Assembly (NCBI RefSeq): GCF_026151205.1
Contig: NC_087084.1
Location: forward strand, 13,729,453-13,793,452
Direction: 5' to 3'
DNA length: 64,000 nucleotides
From: Bolinopsis microptera
Taxonomy: Eukaryota > Ctenophora > Tentaculata > Lobata > Bolinopsidae
The translations under genes were made by a program, and so were the position numbers. The notes under the pieces were generated by a model. It ran no database searches, was not told the origin of the DNA, and worked only from the letters and a program-made list of their open reading frames with translations. Of this stretch, positions 48,943-61,147 are shown piece by piece; position 1 is the stretch's first letter, and each line of letters begins with the position of its first letter.

Positions 48943-50449
48943 TCACCTAAACATATTTCTAAGATTATTTGACATCATCTTATCATTTTGCTTCACTCTG
49001 CCCTCAACAACACCCAACAACTTGGTGGTTTCCACGTGATCAGGATCTAGATCGAATATCCTGCTGACATCTCGCTTACAATCCTCAAACTCGTTTATAT
49101 GACAGTAAGCCCAAGCTCGCCGGTACAGAGTCTTTATAATGTGTTCCTGACATTTCGGGATTTGTACAGCTAACTCCGGGTTGTCGAAACAGTCTAGAAC
49201 AAACTTACTATGGTAAATAACCCCGTCATAGGCATTCATCTTCATGAAACACAAGGAAATGTTCATGCGAATCAAACATATTTTCTCCTCGTGGTTGTCC
49301 TCAGGCACAGCCCTACAACCATCCGAAACCAACAACTTCAGCGCTAACCCGTACTTCTCAGCAGCAAGCAAGTAGTCCCTCCCTTTTAACAGGTTAGTAC
49401 CCAGCACCTTCATCTCGGCAGCTACACTGTGTTTCTGTGTGATGTCCATCTCCCAGGTATCAACTGCTGGTGAGAAACTCTCCAGTTGTACTTGTATAAT
49501 TATAAGCTGGTCTAGGTAGTTAGCTCGGAATTCAGAGCATTCACCGCATCTCATCTTCATGAGGCAGGAGTCTATGATGTGCCATGCAATCCCGCTGTTG
49601 TGTTGTAGCTTGTAGGAGTGGGGGGTGTCTAGCTGTATGCTTTGGAACAGATCACTGCAATAAATAACCCTGGTTATACACTTGAGAAGTCAGGTGATGC
49701 TTCATCTGTACAAAGGTACAATCATGACGTAATCATGACACAATCATGACGCAATAATGACGCAATCATGACGTAATCATGACACAATCATGATGCAATC
49801 ATGACGTAATAATGACACAATCATGACGCAATAATGACGCAATCATGACGTAATCATGACGCAATCATGACGCAATCATGACACAATCATGACGCAATAA
49901 TGACGCAATAATGACGCAATCATGACGTAATCATGACGCAATCATGACGCAATCATGACACAATCATGACGTAATCATGACACAATCATGACGCAATCAT
50001 GACGCAATCATGACACAATCATGACACAATCATGACGCAATCATGACGTAATAATGACACAATCATGACGCAATAATGACGCAATCATGACGTAATCATG
50101 ACACAATCATGATGCAATCATGACGTAATAATGACACAATCATGACGCAATAATGACGCAATCATGACGTAATCATGACGCAATCATGACGCAATCATGA
50201 CACAATCATGACGCAATAATGACGCAATCATGACGTAATCATGACGTAATCATACGAATTATTTGAGCCTATAGATTTGATAACATTCTTGTATATGTGA
50301 AGTAATTCTAGTATAATATATACAATGTAAAGTAATAGTTGATCTCCTTACCTATTTCGTTGCAGGAGTGTAAATTTTACATCGCTGAACACGTTAGGTA
50401 GACTCAATTTCTCTCCTTCAGTAAATACCTTAGACTTCGTTATTAACAT
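48943..50449 (-). CDS. FKBP-like TPR co-chaperone without a recognisable PPIase domain
   Basis: Exons 50449-50352 (ATG) and 49654-48943, 810 bp, 269 residues; acceptor TTATTGCAG, donor GTAAGG, phase 2. The C-terminal two thirds match the TPR end of FKBP51/52/FKBPL proteins: DTWEMDITQKHSVAAEMKVL, GTNLLKGRDYLLAAEKYGLAL, three helical-pair repeats with RRAWAYCHINEFEDCKRDVS, and a tail (NDKMMSNNLRNMF) like the LYANMF tail of that family. The first 95 residues (KVFTEGEKLSLPNVFSDVKF, CGECSEF) are only a remnant of an FKBP fold, without the catalytic aromatic pocket I would expect. FKBPL-type proteins bind HSP90 through the TPR part, so that is the likely role. The intron carries an 11-bp repeat array. 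Confidence 0.8.
49722..50250. repeat. 11-bp tandem repeat with bZIP-like TGACGTAA/TGACGCAA motifs
   Basis: About 48 units of AATCATGACGY (variants CGTA, CGCA, CACA; ATCATG or ATAATG). Contains longer-period duplication: the stretch near 49,785-49,880 recurs near 50,090-50,200. Lies in the middle of the FKBP-like gene's intron, about 100 bp from the donor, and does not copy the splice site. Confidence 0.95.
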
Positions 50450-51074
50450 CACACTATTTGAAAAACAAGGCATTAGATTAATTATTTAAAGAATAGAACT
50501 CTTATTAGCTTACTTCAGGTTGAGAATAACGACATTTTGTGCAACAAATCACCAGAAACGTTTTCATTTTCGGAAGTATTATTTGTTGGATTTCATGATG
50601 GCAGTGGGTTCCCAAATCACTGAAATCAGTGCCAACAATGCCACAAACAGAAATACAGTAGAAATACAACTGCAATTTAAAGTTGTTAGCAGAGAATATA
50701 TAAAAGCCAAATTATATGACTGAAAAAGAAAAAATTGGCAAATCCAAAGGGTTAAAACACCTACAGAGTTAATAAAGATGACGTGTTTGCGTGTAACCAA
50801 AAAGTGTGTAAATGCAAACATAGGCCTCACTTTATGCAAAATGTTACAGCTTGGCTGACAGCTTATCTTCAATAGTCTTAGCAGTATTAATCACTTGTTC
50901 CCGTAATGTTGTATTAATTCGTAAACTGAATATCTGTTTTTTATGTAAGTAATCACATTTAACACACTTTTAATTTGCTGAAAATCAGTTTCAGGAGACA
51001 ATCGTCAATCATTACATGTTGAAATTACTCGCAGATAAAATGAACTTCAATAAGATTAACTGAATCAAAGGAAC
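50450..51074. other. Divergent intergenic region, FKBP-like and SLC22-like genes
   Basis: 625 bp between two genes transcribed away from each other, so it probably holds both promoters. AT-rich; no element identified. The frames at 50520-50723 and 50579-50872 overlap on opposite strands and look like chance. Confidence 0.5.
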
Positions 51075-54000
51075 ATGACAGTGAAAAATGGCCTCGTACA
51101 ATTTCAGAGTGTAGGAGCAATGGAGGATGTGATAAAACGTTCGGGGAACACATTTGGCACAAACGAGGCTTTCATCCTAACTCAATTATCCATAGCTGCA
51201 GTACCCACTGCAGCTATCATCTTCTTGGACATAATAACAAATCAAATACCACAGGTAAGCTACATTACACTGATCACTTACTTGAGCACTGCTATTATTT
51301 TTAGTAATAATAATTATCATACATACATTCCTTTCTGATAATTTTGAGATGAACACTGTAATTTTAAAATAATCATTATCATACCGAGGTCACTAACAAG
51401 CGTACACTTTTTAAACAAGGTCTGCATTAAAGATGAAGATGGAAATTGTAATTTGTATCCTGGAGTATCCTTAGATGTATGTGTTAACGACTCATCCACA
51501 TGGGACTACATTTACCCCCAGGCATCTATTGTCTCCAATTTTGATCTATTATGCTATCCATCGTGAGTGCCTTTTGCCTAATACTATACATACAATGAAT
51601 CTGATTTTATTGACACACCGAAAAAATCAACCTGTTAAAGCCAAAGCAAAACGACAATAAAAAACCAAGCCCAAAACCAATATATTATATCCTCTTTATA
51701 ACGACAGGTGGTGGCTGACACTCCCAGCGTTTGTGTTCTACTTGGGTATGATTCTTGGTTGTGTTTTTGCTGGTCTCATGTCAGATTATATTGGCAGGTA
51801 ATATCGTTAGATTAAAAGAAATATCATGACAAGCATAAATTCTTTAACAGTTGATTTTATACATTTGTCTTTAGCGGATTAGGAATTAATTTGTTGAATG
51901 ACTTTATTTAAGTTCACTTCACAGTTTCTGATATTCAGTAACATTTCTAAAGCTTGAGGTGTTATAACGATGATCAACTCCATAGCAACTAAAACATATT
52001 TCCTGTGGTATTAATCTTTAACTGTGTATAGATAACAGTAAAGATGTTTATCTATCATGCATATATATTACAGGAAACCAGTATTGATGATACTTCTTTT
52101 CCTAGAGGATGTTTTTTTAGGACTCCTCATAATTGCTGAGTCTTACCAAGTTTGGCTTGTTTTCAGGTGAGCTCTCATTATAAACTTGACATTTTGGAAA
52201 AATAAATAAATCACTCAGCATTTTGTTGTTTTCAAACCTAGGTTAAACATTTTCATAATAATCCATATTTTAATGGTAAGGCAGATAAAAGTTCAATAAT
52301 TAGTTAATATTTCAGATTCTTTACAGGTCTTTTCATTGGATACTTTGTTGTTTCGAAGGTTTTGATAATAGAAGGATTAAAAGTTCGGTACAGACACTCA
52401 TTCTTGGCTGCAATATGGTGTTGCTTTGCAGTAGGTAAGTGCTACATAATCGACTTACAATCTGATAACGTAATGTCTTTGTGTCAGATACTTTCGTTTT
52501 ACTTAAAATTGCACAGAAATCAGATATTATATGCATAATATATTTACCTATTATTATTAGGTTTTCTGTTCCTGTCATTGTTGGCTTATGTATTCACAAA
52601 ATATATCGATATGATAGCATGCATAGTTCTTCTGGTGGCGTTCCTTTGGGGAATTTATCTTTTCGGTATCGAAGAATCCCTGAGATGGTTATTAGTAAAA
52701 CGAAAGGTAAGAATTCTTTACTCTGGAATTATGCTCATACACTACGGGCTATTGATTGATACCTCATATTATGACATATCACACTTATTCAAATGAGGAT
52801 CAGAGTGAAGAGTCTTGAATTTTTGAATAGCTAATAGCTATAATACTATGCAACCATTGCCTTAAATTAGGGACCTTAATTGCATCTTTGATACCATTCC
52901 AGGAAGAACAGGCATCATATCTTTTAGGAAAAATATCATACAGAAATAAAGTCGATTTACCAAGCTACAATGAAATAAGGAAACCTCAGGATGATGATTT
53001 CAACATTTTGGACATGTTCAGATTAAATGAATCACGTATGTAATCGGATATTCTCGAAATAGCTGAGTTGATACAAATCACAGTTTTTGATATATTATCA
53101 TCATTACAATTAATACAAATACCTGCTACATGATTGAATTTGTAGTGATTATCGAGGACATTCAGATACAGCATACAAAACTTAGTTAGTCTTCCATCAA
53201 CATTTCTGTGACACTCAAGGTCTCTGTAGCCAATGTCTTGTCATTTTGACTTGCTTATCAACTACTACAGTATAGCTAACCAACTAATCTTGCAGGATAT
53301 TTGATGACCGTATTAATTGTCTTAAGTATAGTGAGTTTCTATCTTCTGGTGACTTACACTATAGATGTGGGCATAACCATCTTCAATGTAACAAGGTTGG
53401 TATTCTACAAGTTCAACAATAATAATATGATATCTTTACAGCTCAGTACAACAAATGACTATGTAACACTCATTATATTATAATATATGCATTATACAGT
53501 GAATAAAGTCCATTTTCTGGTCTATCAATAACAACTGTTCCAGTGTTCCTGTTAATTTGTTGATCGTTGGAGTAGCACATCTAATAGGTGTACTGCTTGC
53601 AGCAGTCAGCTGCTACTACTGGGGAAGAAGGGCCACAGTCAGCAGCCTGCATATCATAATCTTGGGATTACTAATACTTATGTGCGGTGAGTTTAATCAT
53701 GGCTAACAATGTATCCGAGGCAGTAAATTGGTATAGATAAACCATATTGAGCAAAAAATGCTTTAGTCAAAGGTATTTCTAATTCATATGCTCTTTGTTC
53801 CATTACAAATTTCAGCCCTCACAAAGTATGTACTGATTACAATGATATGTGCGATCGGAGTAAGATGCTTATCAGCTGGTTTGGTATACTTTTATTCACT
53901 GTACTCATTGGAGGTATTTGCAACCCCTCTACGAGCAAAAGCCATGGGAATGATAACATCAGGTATTAAAGTAATAATTTACTCGCAGCTGTTACTGCGA

Positions 54001-55687
54001 ATGTTTATGGCTAACAATATTAAAATAGGTTCCTGAAGAGATTTGTCCATCTAAGGTATCATATTATAACGATACCCTCATGTCTGCATGGTATCTAGGG
54101 CTGTGCATTCTGTGAATAAGAGTAGCCTTTGACTGCATTAATATGGCAACTGATTTCATTTTAGGATCAGCTGTGGGTGGACTATTAGCATCATTCTTAG
54201 ACTTCTTTGAAATGGATCAAGATGTCAACATACCTATCCAGATTGTAACTATAGTAGCTGTTTTTGTTGTGACAATTGCAACATTTTCCTTGAGGGAGAC
54301 AAAAGGAGCATCTTTGCCAGAGCGCATTGAAACAATGCCTCAGGTAACGACTTTGTTTAAGCTAATCTTCTGAGATCGATAAACTTTTAGCTGAAATCTC
54401 TAATTTTTACAGTGCAGTGATAGGAACTCTGCATTTTTGATGAAAAATTGATCAGAAGTGGTTGGGTAATGATTGGTTTAACTTTTATAATGTGTATTTT
54501 GATTTACTGACCTCAAGTTACTTCCAGGTTTTACCAAACTTGCTTTCAGATATTGCCATATGAACAGTGGTGTCAATGTACAGCAGATAACCCAGAAAAT
54601 CACCCACTGCTTACCTCTCCTCAGTTTACACACATTCATATTAATAACGCACTCACCTCAGGTAAGAAAATTAAATTTGCTAATTGTGCCTGGATAGCTT
54701 TAACGATTAACCCAGCAGAATAATACCGGGCGCAATCTTTGTCGTTTGAATGTGGGACAATTTGGAAAAACTTAATTATGGTACTAGCAAAACTGTGTGT
54801 TTTGCTCTAAAAACACACTTTTTTAGAGATTTTACCAGCGTATCCTCTAAAATCATCTAAATTGTTCAATTTAAAGTAGGGTCGCCAAAAGGGGAGGGGG
54901 CACTAACAGGGGGGCTCTTTTTTAGTGGGGCGCCAACAGGCAATGGTACGCCGCTGAATAGGGGAACCGTGATCGGGGGTTAAATAAGTGATAACGCCCT
55001 GCCAAAAGATCCTCGATCTCATTAGGACCACCTTCAGTGGCGTAACTTTGCCTGTTGGCGCCACCCCGCTCAGTGACAAAAAGCGCCCCCCCCCCTAAAA
55101 TTTTTTGTGTCCCTAAAAAAAAATTGAAAAAAAAAAAAAAAAAAAAGGTCAGGTACTTTTTTTCTCGCCCCCCTGAAGCAAAAAAGGGTACCCCAAATAT
55201 TTTTTTCGCGTCGACCGAACGCTAAATTGGACAGGGAAATACACAAACAAGGCGTTTTTTCAGTGAAAGGGCCTAAAATTCAGGAAAATTGCGCCCCCCC
55301 CCCTTATACGGCGCCCCCCCCGCACAGCAGGGTCTGTGGGGCCCTAAGTTACGCCACTGCACCTTCAAGCATGAATTAGATTGTGCTGTAATCTAATCTT
55401 ATTTTATACTTTGAAAGGGGGAGGGGGGGGGGGCTGGGCCTTTTTTTGGGCGGGACGCCAACATGCAACGTTACATCAATGGGTAAAAGAAGTTATTTAT
55501 AGTGTGTTGTATTATATTATATACGTTTTCGACAGAGGAATCCCCATTTAGAAATACACTTACCCCAATAAACAAAGACAAAAATACCCTTTATAAAAAT
55601 TGCAGATGGCCGGACTCACCGCTATACAGAAACACAAAGCTGGATGGGACAAAACTGGCTTACAGAATCACCGACAACTACTACTGA
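51075..55687 (+). CDS. SLC22-like (organic ion transporter) major facilitator, 13 exons
   Basis: Exons 51075-51254, 51420-51562, 51708-51797, 52074-52166, 52316-52434, 52561-52706, 52903-53035, 53296-53395, 53544-53686, 53816-53962, 54165-54343, 54550-54661, 55536-55687. Joined length is 1737 bp, 578 residues, with all phases consistent. Features of the organic-cation/anion transporter family: AMEDVIKRSGNTFGTNEAF at the N-terminus, a Cys-containing extracellular loop ending WDYIYPQASIVSNFDLLC (about 60-107), the GLMSDYIGRKP motif after TM2 (about 131-141), IEESLRWLL in the central loop (about 245), EVFATPLRAKAMGM (about 415) and LRETKGASLPE (about 470). About twelve hydrophobic helices are expected. 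Plasma-membrane transport of small organic ions or zwitterions is likely; the substrate cannot be read. Introns are short, 120-400 bp except the last. The final exon is hydrophilic and less certain. Confidence 0.88.
54662..55535. other. Last intron of the SLC22-like gene, repeat-filled
   Basis: 874 bp, much longer than the other introns of this gene. Contains GGCGCCAACAGG-type repeat pieces, C, G and A homopolymers and the small inverted-repeat element at 55035-55359. Confidence 0.7.
55035..55359. mobile_element. 325-bp inverted-repeat element with CAGTGGCGTAACT ends
   Basis: Left end CAGTGGCGTAACTTTG, right end CTAAGTTACGCCACTG, flanked by CACCTT on both sides (55029-55034, 55360-55365). 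Interior is low complexity with C and A runs. A non-autonomous DNA transposon; superfamily not decided. Confidence 0.7.
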
Positions 55688-57274
55688 AAGTTCGTCGGGC
55701 CGCAGGAGATCAATATAATAAAAAAGAAAGGATGAAATCAGAAATGTTATCAAATTTTTTTTCAAACAGTATATATATACATTCAATTAAATCAAGTGAT
55801 GCAATTGGCAGAGCACAATCAAATTTTAAGTGTTGCAATTGGCAGAGCACAATTCATTGCTACCAATAATTTTTTCAAAAACATTTTAACAAAACACATG
55901 ATCTACTCCATTATAGGGGCAGGGATGAGGTTGTATCAAATAGGTTGCTAAGATAGTACTCACATTGACAGTCTTCATCTAAAAACAACTGAAGAAATTT
56001 GATAAGTGTCGAATTTGTAGCCAAAACTAACCGTTTTGCTGACTTTTGTTTTCTCAAATAAAAAGCAGGAAGATCTAGTACCAAGAACTGGAATTCAACA
56101 ATTTGTCAACAGATTAGCAGATCTCATAGCAAGAAAGAGGAAGGAGATGTACTGTGATGTAGTAAGGCATGAATGAAGATAAAATTTGCTATGCTAAGCA
56201 CAACTGTTATCGCTCTTCGTGGGTACAGAAGCAAGAAGATTGACATCAAACATGAAACCCCTCTATCAGAAGTCTCGTACAACCTCATCCCTACCCCGAT
56301 AATGGAGTATATGATGTGTTTTGGAAATTTGTGTGTATGTATTTGATTATTTATAGTTCAATTGATAGCAATGCACCATTTCCGTTACCTATGTATTCTG
56401 CCGTTCCCTGAGAAAAGGCAGTAAGTCACATCGATGCCATTTTGAGAAAATGGGACAAACGTGTTTGTCGTTTTTGAGGTAATTTTACTCGCATAAAAAG
56501 GGGTTAATTTTGACATTTATGCGTAAATAAATTATTGTCATAATATGTCCTCAACATGCTTAAAAGCATAAATTCACCATCTCTGATCTATAAAAACCAT
56601 TTTTCTCCAAAATACTTACTGCCTTTTATCAGAATTGATTTCAACCGATTCCTCTCTAGAAAGGCAGTAAGTCCATTTTTCCTCAGATAAATGATAAAGT
56701 CAACACAAAAATACAACAACAATTCTTTATTTTGGATCATATCTTTGCAATATAATTATGTGGGCCTCCTGTGCATTGCGAGTGTGTAAATGTAATATTG
56801 ACGAAAAATGGATAATTTCTCGCTAATTTCTCTTGTCATACGTTGTATGACCCGCCTGTATCGTCGAAGACGATATACACTATAGTGAAGCGACAGTGGG
56901 GGTCACCACGTGATACAAAATTTCTCCAGGTAAAATCGCAAAAAAGACCGATTTTTGAGCCAAAAAGCCATGTTTTTTAACTTGGCATATCAGAAAATAT
57001 GCATGAAGATAGCTAAAACACAGCCGGCCGCACATGATGGCATTAAATGTTTGACGGATGTTACTCGTCTAAATTACTTCAAAGTAGCGCGCGCCGCTTT
57101 CTTCTCGAAGATGGCAAGTGCTACGAAGTAGCGCGCGCCGGGCCAGATCATTAACAATGGTCAAATTAAACTAGTAAGCAGTATTTTTTTAAAATATTAA
57201 GAGACCGAGCGTGTATCAGTTCGACTCGGCGCGCGTCTTGGTACGGTAGGTTATAAACCTATTGGTGATTGGAG
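55688..57274. other. Intergenic, no gene recognised
   Basis: AT-rich with dispersed GC-rich pieces. The frame at 55600-55869 mostly overlaps the transporter's last exon in another frame. Around 57,080-57,145 a motif GAAGTAGCGCGCGCC is repeated. Nothing supportable as a gene. Confidence 0.5.
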
Positions 57275-57430
57275 GAATTCGCAGCTTCGACGCGCCGCGC
57301 AAACTAGCATTGCAGAGCAACGATCTGGAAGGGTTGACATCGTCAATCAATAAATTTACCTCAGCACGCAGGCTATTATGTTTATAAACATAGAGATTAG
57401 GCGGAATGACATGTTGAGCGTGGCCCAGTA
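57275..57430. repeat. Dispersed repeat, copy 1
   Basis: Contains TTCGACGCGCCGCGCAAACT, GGGTTGACATCGTCAATCAA and AGGCTATTATGTTTATAAAC; the same blocks recur in the same order at 60,280-60,700. A dispersed repetitive family. Confidence 0.7.
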
Positions 57431-57563
57431 ATGATCAATATAATAAACCTACAACTAATAAATCAGAGGAGGCGCCAAAAAATTTGTAGAATCGGAATTG
57501 GAGGCGTTAAAAATATTTTATCTTTTTTAAAGGCAACGCCAAATCACAAATAGTATTAGTAGA

Positions 57564-57892
57564 ATTTGACCAAAACCCATAATCATGGGTAGAGTGAACC
57601 GCTGCCAGTGTCTCTCTTTTCCAAACAAAAGAAAATGATATTAATTTGAGGAACCGTCCGCAAATGCAAATTGATACCGAGAATGAAATCGGTCGCTCGC
57701 TTTTCCCATTCAATAAGCTTTATTACAATACGTAAGCCGTGAATGAATGGAAAAAGCGAGCGACCGATTTCATTTTCGGTATCAATTTGCATTTGCGGAC
57801 GGTTCCTCAAATTAATATCATTTTCTTTTGTTTGGAAAAGAGAGACACTGGCAGCGGTTCACTCTACCCATGATTATGGGTTTTGGTCAAAT
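57564..57892. mobile_element. Inverted-repeat element, 148-bp arms
   Basis: Arms 57564-57711 and 57745-57892 are nearly perfect complements around a 33-bp loop. Outer ends read ATTTGACCAAAACCC. Likely a foldback MITE; overlapping frames on both strands are a consequence of the palindrome. Confidence 0.85.
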
Positions 57893-60276
57893 ATCACCTC
57901 TTTTTGATTATAATGTCAGGATAATTTACACAGTCGAAACTTAATTAGGAGGTAATTTCAACGATTTCGAAATTTTACCTTTGAAAACGTTTCCTTGTGT
58001 TTAGGTAGGCATATCTGTCAATAACAGACTGAATATAGCACTTTTTACTCATTCAAGTTGGCATTAAATTCATATATAATGCCATTTTAATATCGTGGGA
58101 AAGCAGAATTTATTCGAAATCACGAATGAGCAAAATTCTCACCTTTCGCACGTGCAAACTTTGAGCGGACGTTGCGTGCGCATAAAATATTGAATCACCA
58201 TAAATTTTTGCATAGTGTTATTTAATATATAGTTTGATAAGCATGAAAAGTTTCAGAAGATTTCAAAAAGAACTTGGATCACAACGGGACTCCAAAGTTG
58301 GTAAAAATCGTGAAAATAACAATTTTTAGTGATTTTAGCTATTTTAAATGAATTTGGGCGTGTCCCCACGTGTGCAACTTTTCGATTTTCAACTTTAAAA
58401 CTAGCCTATAACACAATTTAGACCTTTAGAAAGCAAAATTGAGCTCCACAACCCAAGGGATGGCCCAACACCAGAGAATACTAATTCACAACTTTTGTGT
58501 TTTTATAAAATTATTCTTCAAAAAAGCACAAACTTCAATAGCGAATATCTTTATGAAGGAGCAAGGTAGGAAAACTTTCCGGTAGATTTTCAGAATGCTT
58601 GAACAATTATCTAAGGTGAAAATGTCCTCAGATTTTGAATAAAATTACTCCTTAATGCTTTAAAATCGATTTGAAAAGTTGTTATTTTGTCAAAAATCAA
58701 GTTTTAAAAACACTTAAATTGATGACGTCATCAAGTGATGATGATGACGATAAATTATTTTTCGATATAATGTAAACTAAAGTATAAACAATTATCTTTA
58801 AAACCTGTGGTTCGAAATGACTGTATCTTTTATACTTTTGAATCTACGGACACTTAAATGTAGGCTACAATTTACTGCAAAAGCGTCTATACATATATAT
58901 ATATACTAGTGTAACCCGGCCTACGGCCGGGATTTCACTGCCGCAGTTAAAAAGGGTAGGAGTAATTACCCGCTGAGTCAAAACCCGGATTAGGCGAGCA
59001 ATTCTATTCGGAGTGCCCTCACGTATCCAATAGTATGCTTAAAAGATAGTAATTCTTAATCAATAATCAATAGAAATTAACCCTTAACACCATGCACCAC
59101 ACCAGCCTATCATATTTGTGAACATGCATTACATTGTCGTATGAAAGTATGAACTCTCTCTACAGTCCAAACAGACCGTTTGAGCACTCCCTCCCCTAAT
59201 AAGTTTATAGTATTATATGACCATGTAATATATACGCCATGTAATATATACGCTACATATGCAGAGAGAGAGAGAGAGAGAGCTAGCCCCGTAACTCTTG
59301 CCGTTCTTCTCAAGCCATTTTATGTAACATATTTTGTGGTACAAAACCATCAATTAAACCACTTACCACCGGCCGATTTTTATAAAATTTGCTTATTGGC
59401 TTCGTCAGAGTTTTGTCGGCACTATACCGAAAAAACCAGTCCCGTAACTATTACCGTTTTTTTTGTATAACCGTTCGGAAATTACACACAGACACACACA
59501 CAGACACACACACAGACACACACACATTCTGGTGTTATTAAGTTGATATATATATAGCTTCACGACAATCTGTTGTAAAACAGGGGTTTCAGAAAACCCA
59601 CTTCCCGATACTCCTGCAACATGAATTTTTTTTTACAGTCGATTTGGACAAGGTCTAGACGCTCTGCAAAGTTACAGATCTCTAACTCAGTTTTAACATG
59701 GTTTTTAAGGCACCTGAATATGGCGATTTTGGGTTTTTTACCTAATTTCGTATAACATGCTGGCGCGTATTTTGCGCAAATTTCTTAAAAACCTCCACAT
59801 AACTATTTCTTATTCCTGTCATCTTTAACATTGAATTAGAATGTTTTGAACTTAAATATACCTGCTGAACTACTTTCGATGAGTCTTAATGCCTGGAAAA
59901 CAATAAAGGGGATATAATAGTATAGGGGGTACATAGTGTTGTGAATATAAGGGCAACGGTTATGCTTGCCAGCATTGTGATAAAACAAATATATATTAAA
60001 ATATTCGCTATGTTTTTGAACATGATAGCCTGAGGTCCCCAGGTAAGGGCGGATCTAATTAGACCCAGGCTGCAAAACATAGCTAGCACAATGTTTCTGT
60101 ACCACACCCTATTACTATTTTAGCAAAAGTTGCAAAATTCGCGGTGTGCACCTTTAAAAGTTGAAAGTATTATTATATCATTATCACTTGTTAATATTTT
60201 CACGGAAATCACATTCAATTTAATACTTACCAATTACCATGCGTGTCTATCCGGCCCGTAAGCGTGGTACTTGGAG
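57893..60276. other. Intergenic with simple repeats
   Basis: Holds a TGATGACGTCATCAAGTGAT piece (58,720), a likely element beginning CCCGGCCTACGGCCGGG (58,917), a GA microsatellite (59,262-59,281) and a CA-rich tract (59,484-59,526). Frames at 59110-59470 and 59886-60107 show no family signature. Confidence 0.5.
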
Positions 60277-60700
60277 GACTTCGCCGCTTCGACGCGCCGC
60301 GCAAACTAGCATTTTTGCTTCGCATCGTCGATCGTTGCTCTGCTTCGCAGAAAAACGATTTTGATGGGTTGACATCGTCAATCAAGCGTGGTACTCTTTT
60401 CGAGTTAATTCTTGCATAAATCAGCAATCAGTGGAGCATCAGCATTCAGCAAGCAATAAATTAGCAAACTCGGAGTCGGTAATGATCACCATTTTAGGAT
60501 GTCTTATAATTTTCTTCGTGGAGTTTTGAATATTTTATTGGATTTGGTGTACACCACTTGTTTGGGGCCATTTAGTTCTACTTTAAGTAGTCCTAAGTAG
60601 TACTTAGGACGTCTTACCTGGGGACCCCAGGCTATTATGTTCATAAACATGTATAATAAAGATTCGGCGGAATGACAGGCTGAGCGCCGCCCAGTAAACA
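60277..60700. repeat. Dispersed repeat, copy 2
   Basis: Shares blocks with 57,275-57,430 (CTTCGACGCGCCGCGCAAAC, GGGTTGACATCGTCAATCAA, GGCTATTATGTTCATAAACA, GGCGGAATGACA), with extra sequence between blocks. Confidence 0.65.
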
Positions 60701-61011
60701 GTAAAGGACGTCCGCCAAAATCGCAAATTTTCAGACCACCCCCGGCCCTCCCTCTGTCCGGGTGTGTCCGAATTTTCAAAACCACCACCCCCCCCCCCCC
60801 CCTTCCCCGGACGTCCGGATTTCCAGTTACTTTTAAAAGTACAAATAAAACCAACTCAAATTCACTGAATAATTAGTGTCAAAGAGTTGTATTTGTAATT
60901 AATTGGAATTTTTCGTTTTCAGAAAACCCCCCTCCCCCTGTCCGGATTTGTCCGAAATTCCAGAACCACCCCCCCCTACCTATTTGCCGGACGTCCTAAG
61001 TAGATGGCCCC
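60564..61011. mobile_element. MITE-like element with GGGGCCAT ends
   Basis: Left GGGGCCATTTAG and right GTAGATGGCCCC are inverted; inside, GGACGTCC and TGTCCGGA-type motifs and C runs recur in inverted arrangement. No transposase. Confidence 0.45.
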
Positions 61012-61147
61012 TTATTATTTGAATGAAAACATTGATCGCTTCTCTTGTTTGTTGTTTAAAAGTTGTATAAGAAAACGCTTCTTAACAGTGATAGTAATAC
61101 TTCAGTACCCTAATTGCTAATGTTATTGTTATCAGTAATCATTACAT

